Shown here in pieces: positions 54,530 through 64,000 of a DNA stretch of 64,000 nucleotides. Origin of the DNA: Trichopria drosophilae. Its lineage: Eukaryota > Arthropoda > Insecta > Hymenoptera > Diapriidae. Position 1 is the first letter of the stretch. Every line of letters begins with the position of its first letter. A program made the position numbers and the translations under genes. Where the stretch lies: positions 91,695,501 to 91,759,500 of the forward strand of contig CM059586.1 in NCBI GenBank assembly GCA_030407085.1, read 5' to 3'. A model generated the notes under the pieces. It saw only the letters and a program-made list of their open reading frames with translations, was not told the origin of the DNA and did no database searches.

Positions 54530-55160
54530 AGTCGCGTTAGTAACCGCAGGATAATCTCGACAATACGCGGTTATGTCGACCAATGGGCATGTGCATATCG
54601 GCTACGACTTTATGGAGCCTTTTCCGGAAGCATCGAGCCAATTCGTCGCGTCAATTGTGCTCTTTGCAATGCAATGCGCGAACCCGAAACCACCTCTGTC
54701 CTCGCACAGGATAGAGACTATAACGACGGCAATTATGGTACGCTTGTTTTACCGTTTTACACCAGAGGGAGAAAAAAGCGTCCGGAAAATTCGTATACGG
54801 TTGTGGTCGCCGATGATGCGTCGCGATTGAATGACCTTCACTAGAGTTGCGGTTCCCTCGGTAATCGTTGGGCCTTATTTGCGGAATTAATGAGTTTCAT
54901 TTACGCGTTAATGGGATTCCCCGACCAGAATGAAACGAGATTACCGCACTGAATGGGGGTGGTTAGTACGTCACTGTCGTCATCACGAAATGTAAATATT
55001 GCACGCAAAATGCCATATTTACCCTCGTGTACGCGGTGATGGTGTGTGGGTAAAAATTATTGCGCTACGTTCACAGCTTCGTCGCATGCGATCGCAGCTT
55101 GCACTACTGGAAATGTATGCAGGTGTACTTATTGGGAGGTTAAATCATTTTACATAATGT
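54530..55160. other. CpG-rich unique island
   Basis: The stretch has high CpG (GTCGACCAATGGGC, CCTTTTCCGGAAGCATCG, GTCGCATGCGATCGCAGC) and is non-repetitive. TAATGAGTTTCATTTACGCG and TTAATGGGATTCCCCG carry TAAT cores of homeodomain-type sites. The frame 54573-54830 plus has no recognised domain. It is a strong candidate for conserved regulatory DNA. Confidence 0.4.
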
Positions 55161-55539
55161 ATCGAATTTTAAATTTGCGCTTCGCTGCGAAACTGAAGGA
55201 ATCTGCTTAAAAATGCTTAGCGTTGCTAAAAGCGTGGTGATTTCGATGGGTTTTGCGTGTTTTTATGCCACGGTAATTTTTGCGAAAATCAACATTATTT
55301 GTATTTTAATAATATACCTTATGGTCAATAAGGATACAAATTGTTTGAAATTTTTAATAATTAATAATTAATAATTACTCTCTCATACTTAAAATGTTAT
55401 GGTTTCTATGTGATATAATAATCCAAAGAGCACGCAGACCTTTCAAAGAAATTTTCATAAGCATTTTCCCAAAATATCTCCAGAAAGATTTATTAAGAGC
55501 CGGAAGAAAAAGCTTTTAACCCTGAAGTTTTCTGCCGGT

Positions 55540-55760
55540 TTCCGGGAACATACCAGAAACATTAATTGAGAACTTACCGCGAATTTACTGAAATACGTAA
55601 AAATCACTTCTTTTCGAAAATTTTTGATCAGTTTTCAGTTAATGTCATTGGCATTTCCGAGGATCCCTATAGTAATTACAATTCCCTTTACAGAGCCCGA
55701 ATTTTGAAAAATCGACTCAGTCATTTTTTATTGGCGGATTTGTGAAAATCCTACCTTATT
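55540..55760 (-). repeat. dispersed repeat, copy of 51.6 kb
   Basis: On the minus strand GACTGAGTCGATTTTTCAAA, GGGCTCTGTAAAGGGAATTG, TAATTACTATAGGGATCC and AATGCCAATGACATTAAC match the series at 51610-51700 in order. It ends just before the TTAA-flanked MITE at 55787. Confidence 0.6.
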
Positions 55761-55786
55761 GGCGGCGCTCTTAAGAATCCCCTTAA

Positions 55787-56153
55787 CTCTTTAAGAATGG
55801 GACGAACACTTTTTGAACGTAACTTTTTGTTATTGACCAATTGCCGATTTCGATACTTAAATCGATTGGCCAAAAATGAAATAATATACAAATTTTGCAC
55901 TTTGGAGCGCCATTTTTGTATCACGATTTTGAAATTTTAAAAAACCATTTTGAAGCTGAAACATTTTGCACGCGATATTTTGCATTGCCGAGTCCTCTGC
56001 GATGTAGTTTTTGGGTGTAAATTGACGATTAGCGAAAAAAATATTTTAAAAATTCGCTACTTTTTGGAAAAGAGTTTTGTTTCTTGACCATAATATTGTT
56101 CAATATCGCCCTGGTGCTGACGTTCAAAAAGTGTCCGTCCCGACTTTTAAGGG
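55787..56153. mobile_element. piggyBac-like MITE with 35-bp ends
   Basis: TTAA (55783-55786 and 56154-56157) flanks a 367-bp element. The left CTCTTTAAGAATGGGACGAA and the complement of the right, CCCTTAAAAGTCGGGACGGA, are inverted repeats that continue through CACTTTTTGAACGT. A C(Y)C start after TTAA is typical of piggyBac-type termini. The interior is AT-rich and non-coding. Confidence 0.85.
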
Positions 56154-56212
56154 TTAAGGTGCTTCAGTTTCTAGATAAAAAACGTACTGACATGAACCAA
56201 AAATACCTTTTT

Positions 56213-56440
56213 TAACTCCGTGCGCGAAATTGAATCTCGCGCACTATTTTTAGTGCGCGAAGAAACCCATTCGCGCACTGAACTCGTTGCACTCTTGCGC
56301 AAATCACCTACTTCGCGCACTTGTATCGCAAAATACTATTGTCACACTCTATGCGCAAAATGCTATTTTGCTCCCTATATTGCGGGAGCAAAATAAATAT
56401 ATCCGGGAGCAATAGTATATTATGCTATACTAGTAGTACA
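56213..56440. mobile_element. CpG-rich hairpin family member
   Basis: The start AACTCCGTGCGCG matches the outer end of the palindrome at 40066 (complement). Several local hairpins occur: CTCGCGCACTATTTTTAGTGCGCG, and GCTCCCTATATTGCGGGAGC. Blocks AATCACCTACTTCGCGCAC and ACACTCTATGCGCAAAATG recur at 39.8 kb and 5.9 kb. No coding frame. Confidence 0.7.
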
Positions 56441-57040
56441 TACTAACAAATAAAACATCAATGTATCGTTTCTATTCTTCTTAAAAACAATTTTTTTTCC
56501 TTTTATATTCATTTTTTTCCTCACAGTGACCTTATGTACTGAAATTTAGAATTCATTGATACTGTACGTTTAAAATTTCTTATCTGGAATAAATAAATTT
56601 TCTTTCTTTAATAATAAGAATAATGATAATAAAATATTTAAAATCGTCACGTAATAATTATAAAAGTTTTCGAATATTTCCGTTATCGAATGTGCAGAAA
56701 TTGCCAAAAACGGTAGAAGTTATGACTATATTGCTCATGCGCCGAGAAAGAAAACAGGTTCCAACGGTTCCAACGAAGGAGGAGAGTCGATATTTTCTCC
56801 TCTAATATTCGTTAACGGAAATTTAAATTCCCCGCGTTGTCCCGGCCATATTCATTAACGGGAGTTCCAGTGTACAATATATTGTAAATCATATTCTTCC
56901 TTTGTTTCCGTCCGTAGCGAGTGTATATATCTAAACGAATCGTTGCGAACTTTGCCGATTCTTGCCGAATATTCCGAGGGACTGTCGTTAAGCTCACGAA
57001 ATGTGTGGAAAAAAGGTGAAAGTGACTATAGTATAGGTCC
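56441..57040. other. AT-rich to mixed DNA, no supported gene
   Basis: A somewhat GC-richer patch at 56780-57000 contains short frames on both strands without motifs. Nothing recognised. Confidence 0.4.
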
Positions 57041-57045
57041 TACGC

Positions 57046-57525
57046 TCTGCGAGAAATGTTTGTTTACAGTTAATGTAATAGCTTCATAGTAAAGCTAACC
57101 AAATTTAGATTTTGACCTTAAAGTAATGTACTTTATCCTGAAATTACCGTAATCTCCGATTCGCCTAAATTTGCAACGTTAAAAGTTAATATAAGAATTT
57201 TAAATATTAATTTTGGTTCGCCGAAGCAGAGATAAACAAACAGACACTCGCCTAGTCATTCAATTTTCTGAGAATTTTTAGTCACATTGTTGACATGCGT
57301 AGTTCAAATCACAGAATGTTTGTAAGATTTATTAACAGTTAACGAACGTTCATTGAATGTTAAAATGTACGAGTTAATATACAACATTGCAAGAAAGTGC
57401 TGGAATTTTCATCTCAACGTTACCTGACAATTTTGACTTTACAATTACTGTTATAATTTTATAGTTAACGAAAGAGCCTTGAAATTAGCTTACATTAACT
57501 ATTAGTAAATAATTTATCTCGGTGT
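57046..57525. mobile_element. full-length MITE of CACTGAGA/TA family
   Basis: The left end (TGCGAGAAATGTTTGTTTAC) and right end (ATAATTTATCTCGGTG, followed by TA) correspond to a CAC(N)GAGA(N)AAAT terminal repeat. GTTTACAGTTAATGTAA near the left and ACATTAACTATTAGTAAAT near the right are subterminal inverted motifs. At about 480 bp it is the most complete copy here. The copies at 219, 31211 and 60979 are partial. Confidence 0.75.
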
Positions 57526-57617
57526 ACACTATATACTGACAAAGAGGAGGAGGAGTATGGGGTTTGTACATTTTCCTACTCGAAATTATAAATACTATTT
57601 ACTAAAATTAACAAGTC

Positions 57618-57700
57618 GACAAGTAGGCAGTCATTTTTTAAAGTCGGCTGTTCGATTGTCGATTTTTGGACTTGTCGGTTTTTTGAACCGCAACTCTTTT
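57618..57700. mobile_element. GTCGG-type hairpin MITE fragment
   Basis: AAGTCGACAAGTAGGCAGTC, AAAGTCGGCTGTTCGATTGTC and CTTGTCGGTTTTTTGAACCG match the modules and right end (TTTGAACCGCA) of the elements at 15494 and 15828. The left end is degraded. Confidence 0.65.
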
Positions 57701-57704
57701 AATG

Positions 57705-58555
57705 CGAAAGTTAAAATAACTCGAAAAAGCACATGTAAAAAAACATTTAAATATCGTGTAATACTTAAATTTGCAATAAAATCGTATTTTTAACTACCTT
57801 AACTCGATTTTCTTGTAAAAATAATCAATAAAACCTTTAAAACTATATTGAAATTCAATAACCATATTTGTATAGCATATAAGAAAATTTCTGATACAAA
57901 TATCTATAATTTTGCTTGGCGCTTTAAATAAGTCATACAAAAATGGTTTATTAAAATGGTAATATTTTTTAATTTGATCACTGAGTAAGAAAGTACATTT
58001 TAATAAATGGGGTTATTCTAGTAATTCATAAATAAGTTTTTTAAATAACAAAGCTGTAATGTATGAATAAAACGGCACTGGCAAGAGACACCCTTTTAAA
58101 TAACTAGTTTAATAATAATATGACTTTGTTACACTGTTTTTATATTTTTTGAGAGTAGATTCGAGTTATTCAAAACAGGAAACATTTGATAAATTTAATA
58201 AATTTATCTTTTATTAATTATTAATACAAGTAAATATTTCATTTTAATCAAATAAAATAAAAATATACTTCGACACAAAGAAAAATGATTCGAGAAAATT
58301 AAAACCTACATGTTGACAACGCATATGAAAACATACGTGTTCATCATAGACATCGAAATAATTAATTTTTTATTAAATAGAATAAAGCATCATTCACGTG
58401 CAGTAAACCAATATGCTGACATTCTGTCGTAATCTCATAAACCTTTGTCAGTACAAATGAATTAAGCCCCTTTGACAAATAAAATTTTCACTCGAACCCA
58501 CACAGATTTGACAAAAAAAAAGAAACAAATGTAATTAACGTATATTTTCTCATCG
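57705..58555. other. AT-rich DNA, no gene seen
   Basis: Highly AT-rich with no supported frame, repeat or RNA structure. Confidence 0.45.
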
Positions 58556-58559
58556 CTTA

Positions 58560-58960
58560 TGTATCTGTGTCTCGCATGTGGGTTAGAATGCACAGATGGC
58601 TGACCCCCGTGATTTTCCCTTTGTAATTGTTATAGGATCGATGAGGACTAGCCGCAGTCATTATCGCCATATTACCGGGGGAATCGAACCAAAATCAGAA
58701 TTTTCAATCGCATGGTAACGATTTAAATCGTTTGTTACGCAGAGTACAGGGAAGTGCACGAAACGCGACTTCAACGAATGGATCGACGAGCACGTCGCTA
58801 GTTCACGTATGGAAAATTCGAAACGACAGCATCCTGTTGTTTCGCATTTTTATCCCGTCAAAAAATTGAGATATTGTACGAAATAATCGAGAGCGACTTT
58901 TCACTCGCCCGTCGATCTCCCGAAATGACTTTCGAACAATTACTTTTTACCAAAAACGTA
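58560..58960. other. CpG-rich unique island
   Basis: GGATCGATGAGGACTAGCC, ACGAATGGATCGACGAGC and CGCCCGTCGATCTCCCG are CpG-rich and unrepeated. An AAATCGAACC-type stretch near 58685 resembles a polymerase III B box, but the T-stem does not pair. It is a candidate conserved non-coding element. Confidence 0.35.
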
Positions 58961-58964
58961 TGCG

Positions 58965-60975
58965 AGTGTTAATTGAATATCAAATTCTCATTTATATGCA
59001 AGCAAGACCTTTTTTCCTAACACGACAGTTACGCAATTCATGCATTGTTTGCATGCATGTAAATCATGTTGGGAGCTTGTTGCTCTTTGTGAATGAAGAC
59101 TTCCTAAGTGCGAGTAATACGAAACTCATAAACTGTTGGTAGGGTAGTTCCCCCATTCCATATTTTAATCCGATGCGTATAATTCCTAACGCTAACATAA
59201 TTGATATCAAATAAAGTTAGTGTTGTACAATCATAATTCAGACAAATTAATATTTGATTTCTCAAATATTCATTTTTCATAAATCAATTTTTTATTGAAC
59301 TTTACGAAAAAGGGGTTTTTAACTTTTGATGGACGGAAGTTGGCTTTTATACGATTGGGACAGGAGGATGAATAAAATCCTTCGTCGAGTTCCAATTTGT
59401 TGTCCTCGATAGGTCCATGTTAGCATTTATCGATGGTGAAAAAAAATTGTAAGTCGTATTAGGATTTGATCCTCCGTATCAGAAGTTATTGCTATCGATA
59501 AAGGTTTGCCAATTAAAAACTTTTTCGATAAAGATTTTTTGTTCTTTAATTGTCCAGTTCCTGCGAAATCTCCCGTTTAGCAAGTTTCAACATTATTCTT
59601 CCTACGTAAATCAATGCCGTATTTATTTGCTATATTGGGTTCAACTTGACAAGAGGTCAATAAACTGCAAAACGGGTGTCTTCAATTGAAATGTTTTATC
59701 AATGTTTTTAGGGAGCTATGTAGCATCTTATATGATCCCTTTTAAATACTCTAAAATACAAGAATATGTAAAATGTTAACTCGTAGGAGTAGGATGTAGG
59801 TAGATTAGGTTCTACTATCCTATTTCTAGTTTTTGGGCTAGAAACCCAACAAGTATTGAGAATTTTATAATAATTAAAAAAGATTTTTTTATAATTAGTA
59901 AGAGAATAACGAATGTCGTTATATGGTAATTTCTTAAGCGTTATAAAAAATTTATTTTTGAAAACATTTCCCAGTAAAGAAAATAAAGCATATAATAATA
60001 ATAATAATACTGGCCCTCAAGATTTTTGTTTTCTGTGCTGTAGTCCAGACCAGACTAATCTCACCTTATTTTCATCTGCTACTATGGAAGAACTTCATTT
60101 GGACCCGCTGAATGCAAATCTGTAGCCAACAATTATGACCACTTGTCATCGCTTGTTTTACAAAGATATAGGTTGACAAGTCAAAGAATATAACTTTTTT
60201 CAAGTTGAGAACACATTAATCTCATTTTTTTATCCCATGAATAGTAATCTGCATTAAGAAATGAGGGTCGCTTAGCAAATTTCAGACATAACCTCAAAAA
60301 ATCGTAAAAAAAATAAGTTTTTACAGGGATATTATGCACAAAAAAAGACTACGACTTTCCTTATTTTAAGAAGACATTAATCCCATGTATTCTGTTCCGC
60401 TGAATATGAATCCATAATTTACAATATTGAGCGCCTTGCGAATTACAATGGAGTGCTCTCGTTTAATGACATATCACGATACAAAAATTGTTGTGTGGCT
60501 TTCTGAAGTTAAATTATAAAATTGGCGGAGAGGTCTTCATTCTTTAATGCAGATTTTTATTCAGTGTTGTAATCCAAAACATGATGTACTTTTTTAAAGC
60601 TTATATCGGCCTAAAATCTAATTTTTTTATGATTTTTGAGGTTATGTATAGAATTTGCCTAGTAGTTTTTTTTATTTGTTATTGCAGAATCGTATTTAAC
60701 AGCTCGAAATACATCGGGTTGGTGCCGTTTGGACTCAAACCAAAATTTGTTTGTGGCCTAATAATTGGTTATTTGCATTTTATCATCTAGCGATAGATTA
60801 TTTTCACCGTGTAATTTTTGCTTGAATGACAAGCTTTCAAAGTGTGTTTCAAAACTTTGACTATGTGTCTCTTTCTATTATCTATTTAATTGCCTCTTAA
60901 TAAAAGTTGTCTTTTAACTGAATGTTTTCATTCCGATGTTCGATTGTGTCTACTATTTTAAAATAGTTACGACAG
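58965..60975. other. AT-rich DNA, no supported gene
   Basis: Two similar stretches (about 60040-60260 and 60340-60560) share modules such as ACATTAATC(T/C)CAT, so an old dispersed repeat is likely. The frame at 59913-60125 plus includes a poly-Asn run from an (AAT)n tract and is not supported as a gene. Others are chance. Confidence 0.4.
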
Positions 60976-60978
60976 AAT

Positions 60979-61187
60979 ATAATTTAAGATTTATTAACAG
61001 TTAACGAACGCTCATTGAATGTTAAAATATATGAGTTAATATACATAACATTACTGACATGCAGGAAAGTGCTAGTATTCGCATCTCAAAGTTACCTGTC
61101 GTTTTTGAATTTACAGTTACTGTTATAACTTCACAGTTAATGTAAGAGCCTCGAAATTAACTATTAGTAAATAATTTCTCTCAGTTC
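60979..61187 (+). mobile_element. MITE of CACTGAGA/TA family, right part
   Basis: AAGATTTATTAACAGTTAAC, GTTAAAATATATGAGTTAAT, TTACAGTTACTGTTATAAC and the end AAATAATTTCTCTCAG match the right 230 bases of the element at 57046. The left half is missing. Confidence 0.75.
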
Positions 61188-61189
61188 AT

Positions 61190-62225
61190 AAAAGTACAGG
61201 ATGGATGTCACATATGTATATTTACGGCAAACATCTAGCCAGGCTCAAGAGTGCCTTTTCCTCTTCACGTGCATGACTCAGCTTTCATTATTAGGAATAA
61301 GGCCATTTTAGCCTATAATCTTTCCAAGTCCTCATCAGTTTGTTTTGTTCAAAGTAATGATTCCAAATGTTACAAGAAAGTGGTTCCTTTATTTTCTGTT
61401 AGCCACGAGAATTAACCGTATAAATCCAGACTTTTCTTTTGAGCAAGTTCTTTGTGTTGGAGTCAGGATATCTGTTTTGTTTTGTACTTATGTCGTTTCT
61501 TTTTATTCGTCATGAACTTTGTTTTGTGTGGACGCTGAATCTCATCTATGCCATTGTTTATGTAGACTTTGGTAAAATTTTGTCCAATTTTCTACTGCAC
61601 CGTACAGTTTCCCTTTACGTTCAAAACGGAAAGTAAGTGAACTGGATTAAAAGTGTCAAGAAACTAGTTTCTTTTTTATGAAGGAACTCACACCTAAAAT
61701 CTGTTGTCTCTTGAATCGAAGGCATCTTTATCACTGTATTTTGGAGTCCGTGTCTATTTCATCGTAAAACTATTTTTCAGAATGTTGATTAGCACCGTAT
61801 ATTTCCTAAATGTCGAATGCTTTGTCACTAACATATATTCCGTCAGTAACAATATCTGATTATCCTATATTCCCAGTTTGGTTTTCATACCATCCTCAGA
61901 TCGATATAACTCTTGGACAGATACTATTTAGCACGTGCTTAGCACTATCTTCTTTGAACGTGCAAGTCCTGTCTTCTTTAACCATTTTAGTTTTGAAGTT
62001 TCCATGTCCAGTTAGGACTGATAGAGCATAGTGATTGATTGAAGCAAATATTTCATGCGAGAATAAAACAATAATTCAAACGACTCAAACCAAATGATCA
62101 TCAGCTACTCTGTTTAACTTATTTATCTGTCGGTTTTGTTTTTATAAGTAACTTTTCGACACTTGCGTAATTAATATAATCACAGTTGTTGCTCGGCGTT
62201 TTCGCATTGTGTCAATGCTAGAAAG
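61190..62225. other. AT-rich DNA, no supported gene
   Basis: Frames at 61439-61636 and 61810-62031 plus are hydrophobic and short, with no recognisable motif or good start context. Nothing structured is seen. Confidence 0.4.
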
Positions 62226-62229
62226 CTGG

Positions 62230-63180
62230 ATTGCTTCTAGAGTTTTTTGAAAGCCGGCAAAAAGCATCCACCTCGCAAGCTGAAAAGAGCGCGGACGAAA
62301 GCCGCGGAATTTTTCTCCGTTAATCGAATCCATCGACAATTTGTCGGGCGAAAAACTCGTCTACGCCATTTTTGCCAGTCGACCTCTCGCCCTCGCGGCA
62401 ACCTGGCGGCGTAAAGCTATTAAAATTCATAACCTCGGACATACACCGAGGGGTTAAAACGCGGAGTGCCAGAGTTAAAGGAGGGGTGGTAACGGGGGTG
62501 AAGGGTAGTTGCGCACAGGGACTACGGGATGGAGTATAGGCCACATGGTTGGACCAAACTCAAGAGTAAGAGGAACGCGTCATTAAAGGGAGACGGAAAG
62601 GAACGGGAAAACAAACTGACAAGAGAGACAAGCTTTTCCTGGGGAGGTGGTTATAGCGAGATAAATATATGTGTGAGCGAAACCATATAGCCAGAGAGAA
62701 TACGCAACGGTGGATGTAGGAGGGATTTCAGAGAAGGGGTTAAATGAAATAACCGAATTTGCGGACTCGCGTGTGTCGCGAGAGCTCAAAAACAAGGGTG
62801 GGAAATGCGAGGGCGGGAAAGGACGATGGAGAGAGATGGATACAGGAGTGGCTGAAAGAGAACGAGAAAGAACGAGATAAATCACCCGAGGCTGAATTTT
62901 GAATATGCATCGCTATTCGCGCCGCATGCATAGACACTACGTTGCCGACGCGATAGACAATAGACCGGACCAGATTGGATTACAGCGACCTCTTTGCAGG
63001 CAAAATCGTGTAATCCTCCATTAAAAAGTTCGAGTCTCAAGCGCGATTTTATGCGTAACCTGGTTGTGTCACGCGTGCAGATTTCCACCAGGCCTGATTC
63101 GAATTGGATTTTGATTTCGTTTAGCGCCCACGGGTCGGGGTACTGGATGATTTTCGGGGTCTTTTGTGCGACGCTTTAAT
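62230..63180. other. CpG-rich unique island, largest in window
   Basis: Nearly 1 kb of CpG- and purine-rich unique sequence (AAGCCGGCAAAAAGC, GCGCGGACGAAAGCCGCGG, CTCGCCCTCGCGGCAACC, then GAGGGCGGGAAAGGACGATGG). Overlapping frames on both strands (62320-62544, 62583-62885 and 62740-62937 minus) are Ser/Pro-rich, as expected from complementing purine tracts. No domain or splice structure is clear. It could be a promoter-proximal or conserved regulatory region. Confidence 0.4.
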
Positions 63181-63329
63181 CACACATTTATTTTCATTTT
63201 GTCCCATTTTACTTTCGGTAATAATCTTTCTAACTTCGAAACACCTTTTTAGATCATTACGACACTAAAGTTTGAATCATATTTTCTATTCTTTTATGGA
63301 AAATGGATAACGTGTGGTCCCGTATAAGA

Positions 63330-63590
63330 AATATATATCCTCAGGATGTCCGCAGAATAACCAGAAAAAAACGCGGATATCTCAGGAATCATCTGAATTT
63401 CTCCGATGTTCATAGGACATCCGAAGGATATATAAAATTCTTCTCTTTCTGACGTTTCTATGGTTTCCATGGGATATCCCCATAACGTCTATAAGATATC
63501 TCAAATACATTCGAAAATTGATCTTCTATCGGTTCTCCATATATACTCAAATTATCCTTGGTATGTGTGTAGGATATTTGGGATATTAAC
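63330..63590. mobile_element. GGATATCC-type repeat, possible MITE
   Basis: Modules ATCCTCAGGATGTCC, GCGGATATCTCAGGA, AGGACATCCGAAGGATAT, GGGATATCCCC and GTAGGATATTTGGGATAT recur on both strands. Similar pieces lie at 7150-7190 and 40865-40940. Ends are not defined. Confidence 0.45.
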
Positions 63591-63599
63591 TATTTTTTT

Positions 63600-64000
63600 C
63601 TTACAAGACCGCAATCTGCAACGTACGTTCAGCAAATTTCATTAAAAAATATTGAAAATGGAAGTTATGATTTTTGAAGTAGATAAAGTCATTTTCTTCA
63701 CTTTTTTATTTATAATTTTCTTTTCTATGTTAAATGCAAACTTATGTAAATTGAACAATGGGGTGATAATTTGGGATGGTTGAATAACGCCTCAGAATTT
63801 TTATAACTTGCTACGGCTTACTCTTCTAATACTGGAGCGATTTTAAGCATTGGGGTCCGGTAGTCCTCGTGTGTCGTTCTTAGCATTTTTAGGAGGTGTG
63901 ACCGGCGATGGTTACATAATATAACTGTATTAATTAAATATTTTCTATGTCCTTGCAAAAAAAATGCTGCAGACCCAAGCAGAATAAAAGTTTAAATTTT
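63600..64000. other. AT-rich DNA with a MITE-like end at the edge
   Basis: No gene is seen. CAGACCCAAGCAGAATAAAA at 63970-63989 resembles the CCCAAGCA ends at 19190 and 47270 (complement). An element may start here and continue outside the window. Confidence 0.35.

Noticed and set aside
58670..58740. Possible tRNA gene on minus strand near GGTTCGATTCCCCC
   Set aside because: The T-stem does not pair and no acceptor stem or anticodon arm can be drawn.
59913..60125. Frame with a poly-Asn run as a small gene
   Set aside because: The Asn run comes from an AAT microsatellite, and the rest has no motif or start context.
61325..61350. Complement of CCTCATCAG as a hammerhead core
   Set aside because: Stem II does not form, so a ribozyme is not supported.
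62320..62937. Ser/Pro-rich minus frames
   Set aside because: They arise from complementing purine-rich sequence. Several overlap in different frames.

Overview
This window is eukaryotic, AT-rich, non-coding-looking nuclear DNA, most likely from an insect. The signs are dense miniature inverted-repeat transposons (MITEs), Tc1-like, pogo-like and piggyBac-like terminal repeats, long AT and GA microsatellites, one short run of the insect telomere unit TTAGG, and scattered CpG-rich unique islands in AT-rich DNA. The island pattern reminds me of Hymenoptera, but that is an impression only. I found no rRNA gene, no convincing tRNA, no CRISPR array, no bacterial-style operon and no intact gene with a recognisable product. 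The window is probably intergenic or lies inside a very large intron.

Layout. 1-4.3 kb: AT-rich DNA with an unrecognised minus-strand open frame (2093-2689) and a CpG-rich patch holding a TATA box, an ATG and a splice-donor-like site (3070-3209). 4.3-5.1 kb: the best-defined coding relic, a Tc1-like element with a TA target duplication that keeps the DNA-binding half of its transposase but has lost the catalytic half. 5.4-8.5 kb: low-complexity repeat and repeat fragments. 8.6-9.3 kb: CpG-rich island. 9.4-14.1 kb: MITEs and a long field of degraded repeats built on AAAATGGCGGATTC / GCCATATT motifs. 15.5-19.9 kb: hairpin elements with GTCGG subrepeats, a piggyBac-like MITE, a 14-bp GC-rich tandem repeat, and a pair of direct repeats. 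25.7-30.5 kb: foldback elements, LINE-like 3' tails, a decayed coding stretch (27.2-27.6 kb), a CpG-rich island, and two neighbouring long palindromes (29.1-29.9 and 30.0-30.5 kb). 33.7-43.3 kb: pogo-like MITEs, a 1.46-kb foldback element made of GGACGTCC repeats, a TA-flanked element with iterated terminal motifs, and compact hairpins. 46.5-57.7 kb: more MITEs, a 1-kb palindrome inside a TTAA-bounded element, a long AT microsatellite and another CpG-rich island. 57.7-64 kb: mostly AT-rich DNA with CpG-rich islands at 58.6-59.0 and 62.2-63.2 kb.

The main theme is structural. The window is packed with non-autonomous elements that fold into hairpins, and in several unrelated families the internal subrepeat is itself a palindrome (GGACGTCC, GGTTAACC, GGATATCC, GGCGCC, CTGGCCAG, GGTACC). 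One palindrome (29967-30462) carries mirrored reading frames whose arms differ mostly at third codon positions over part of their length. None of the elements seen here encodes a complete transposase, so all would depend on enzymes supplied elsewhere.
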